64,000 nucleotides of DNA from contig CBDDTG010000010.1 in the NCBI GenBank assembly GCA_965233665.1, positions 1 to 64,000 on the forward strand, written 5' to 3'. Both the position numbers and the translations under genes were made by a program. The notes beneath the pieces were generated by a model. The model was not told where the DNA came from and did not search any database. It saw nothing but the letters and a program-made list of their open reading frames with translations. Positions within the stretch are counted from its first letter, which is position 1; the number at the start of each line of letters is the position of its first letter. The DNA comes from Bacterioplanes sp965233665. GTDB taxonomy: Bacteria > Pseudomonadota > Gammaproteobacteria > Pseudomonadales > Oceanobacteraceae. Below are positions 63,946 to 64,000 of this stretch, in pieces.

Positions 63946-64000
63946 TCAGTTAATCTTTACCAGCTGCCATTGGCCATCTTGCTGCTGCAGCTGGTAATCA
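63946..64000 (-). CDS. hisZ: C-terminal end of HisZ (ATP phosphoribosyltransferase regulatory subunit), partial
   Basis: The last 17 codons of a minus-strand gene (DYQLQQQDGQWQLVKIN, stop at 63948-63946) enter from the right edge, 19 bp before purA. In many gammaproteobacteria the gene before purA is hisZ, and the tail resembles HisZ ends. Too little is present to confirm. Confidence 0.55.
   Translation of the reverse strand, partial: DYQLQQQDGQWQLVKIN

Overview
The window is chromosomal DNA from a gammaproteobacterium. Gene order resembles Pseudomonas in several blocks: pilA-pilB-pilC-pilD-coaE-yacG, aroQ-prmA-DUF3426-dusB-fis-purH-purD-hybrid sensor kinase, rplU-rpmA-obgE-proB, and ribF-ileS-lspA-fkpB-ispH followed by the minor pilins. 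The overall flavour suggests a marine Oceanospirillales-type relative; the exact genus is a guess. Nearly all the DNA is coding. I see no rRNA, tRNA, CRISPR array, prophage or insertion sequence.

Layout: 1-3.2 kb holds ampE/ampD, an AGCS amino-acid symporter and nadC. 3.3-6.1 kb is a large membrane protein with a spermidine-synthase-like domain, next to the pilA-B-C-D block (6.4-10.9 kb). 11.0-15.3 kb holds coaE, yacG, a PCu(A)C copper chaperone, lapD and lapG. 15.4-28.8 kb holds a two-receiver diguanylate cyclase, aroQ, prmA, a DUF3426 protein, dusB-fis, purH, purD, a RetS-like hybrid kinase, a Ycf46-like AAA ATPase and coq7. 29-37 kb holds ilvIH, a DUF4124 protein, pgeF, rluD, bamD, a 139-bp palindromic element, a DUF2798 protein and nadE. 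37-46.8 kb is pilS-pilR followed by the minor pilins and pilY1. 46.8-58.6 kb is a minus-strand housekeeping block (ispH, fkpB, lspA, ileS, ribF, murJ, rpsT, kdsA, proB, obgE, rpmA, rplU). The end carries ispB, dsbD, trxC, a DUF465 protein, purA and the tail of hisZ.

The recurrent theme is surface life: a nearly complete type IV pilus assembly, tip and regulatory set (pilA-D, pilS/R, minor pilins, PilY1) with a sigma-54 promoter at pilA; the LapD/LapG c-di-GMP-controlled adhesin-release pair beside a diguanylate cyclase; and a RetS-like sensor whose ATP-binding boxes look lost.

A caution on sequence quality: pilB, coaE, yacG, the PCu(A)C gene, lapD and murJ are all broken by single-base changes. 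Wherever I could resolve them these are mostly +1 insertions in short homopolymers, and they are densest at 11.5-13.8 kb. Several affected genes are normally essential and removing the extra bases restores family-typical proteins, so consensus error is more likely than gene decay.
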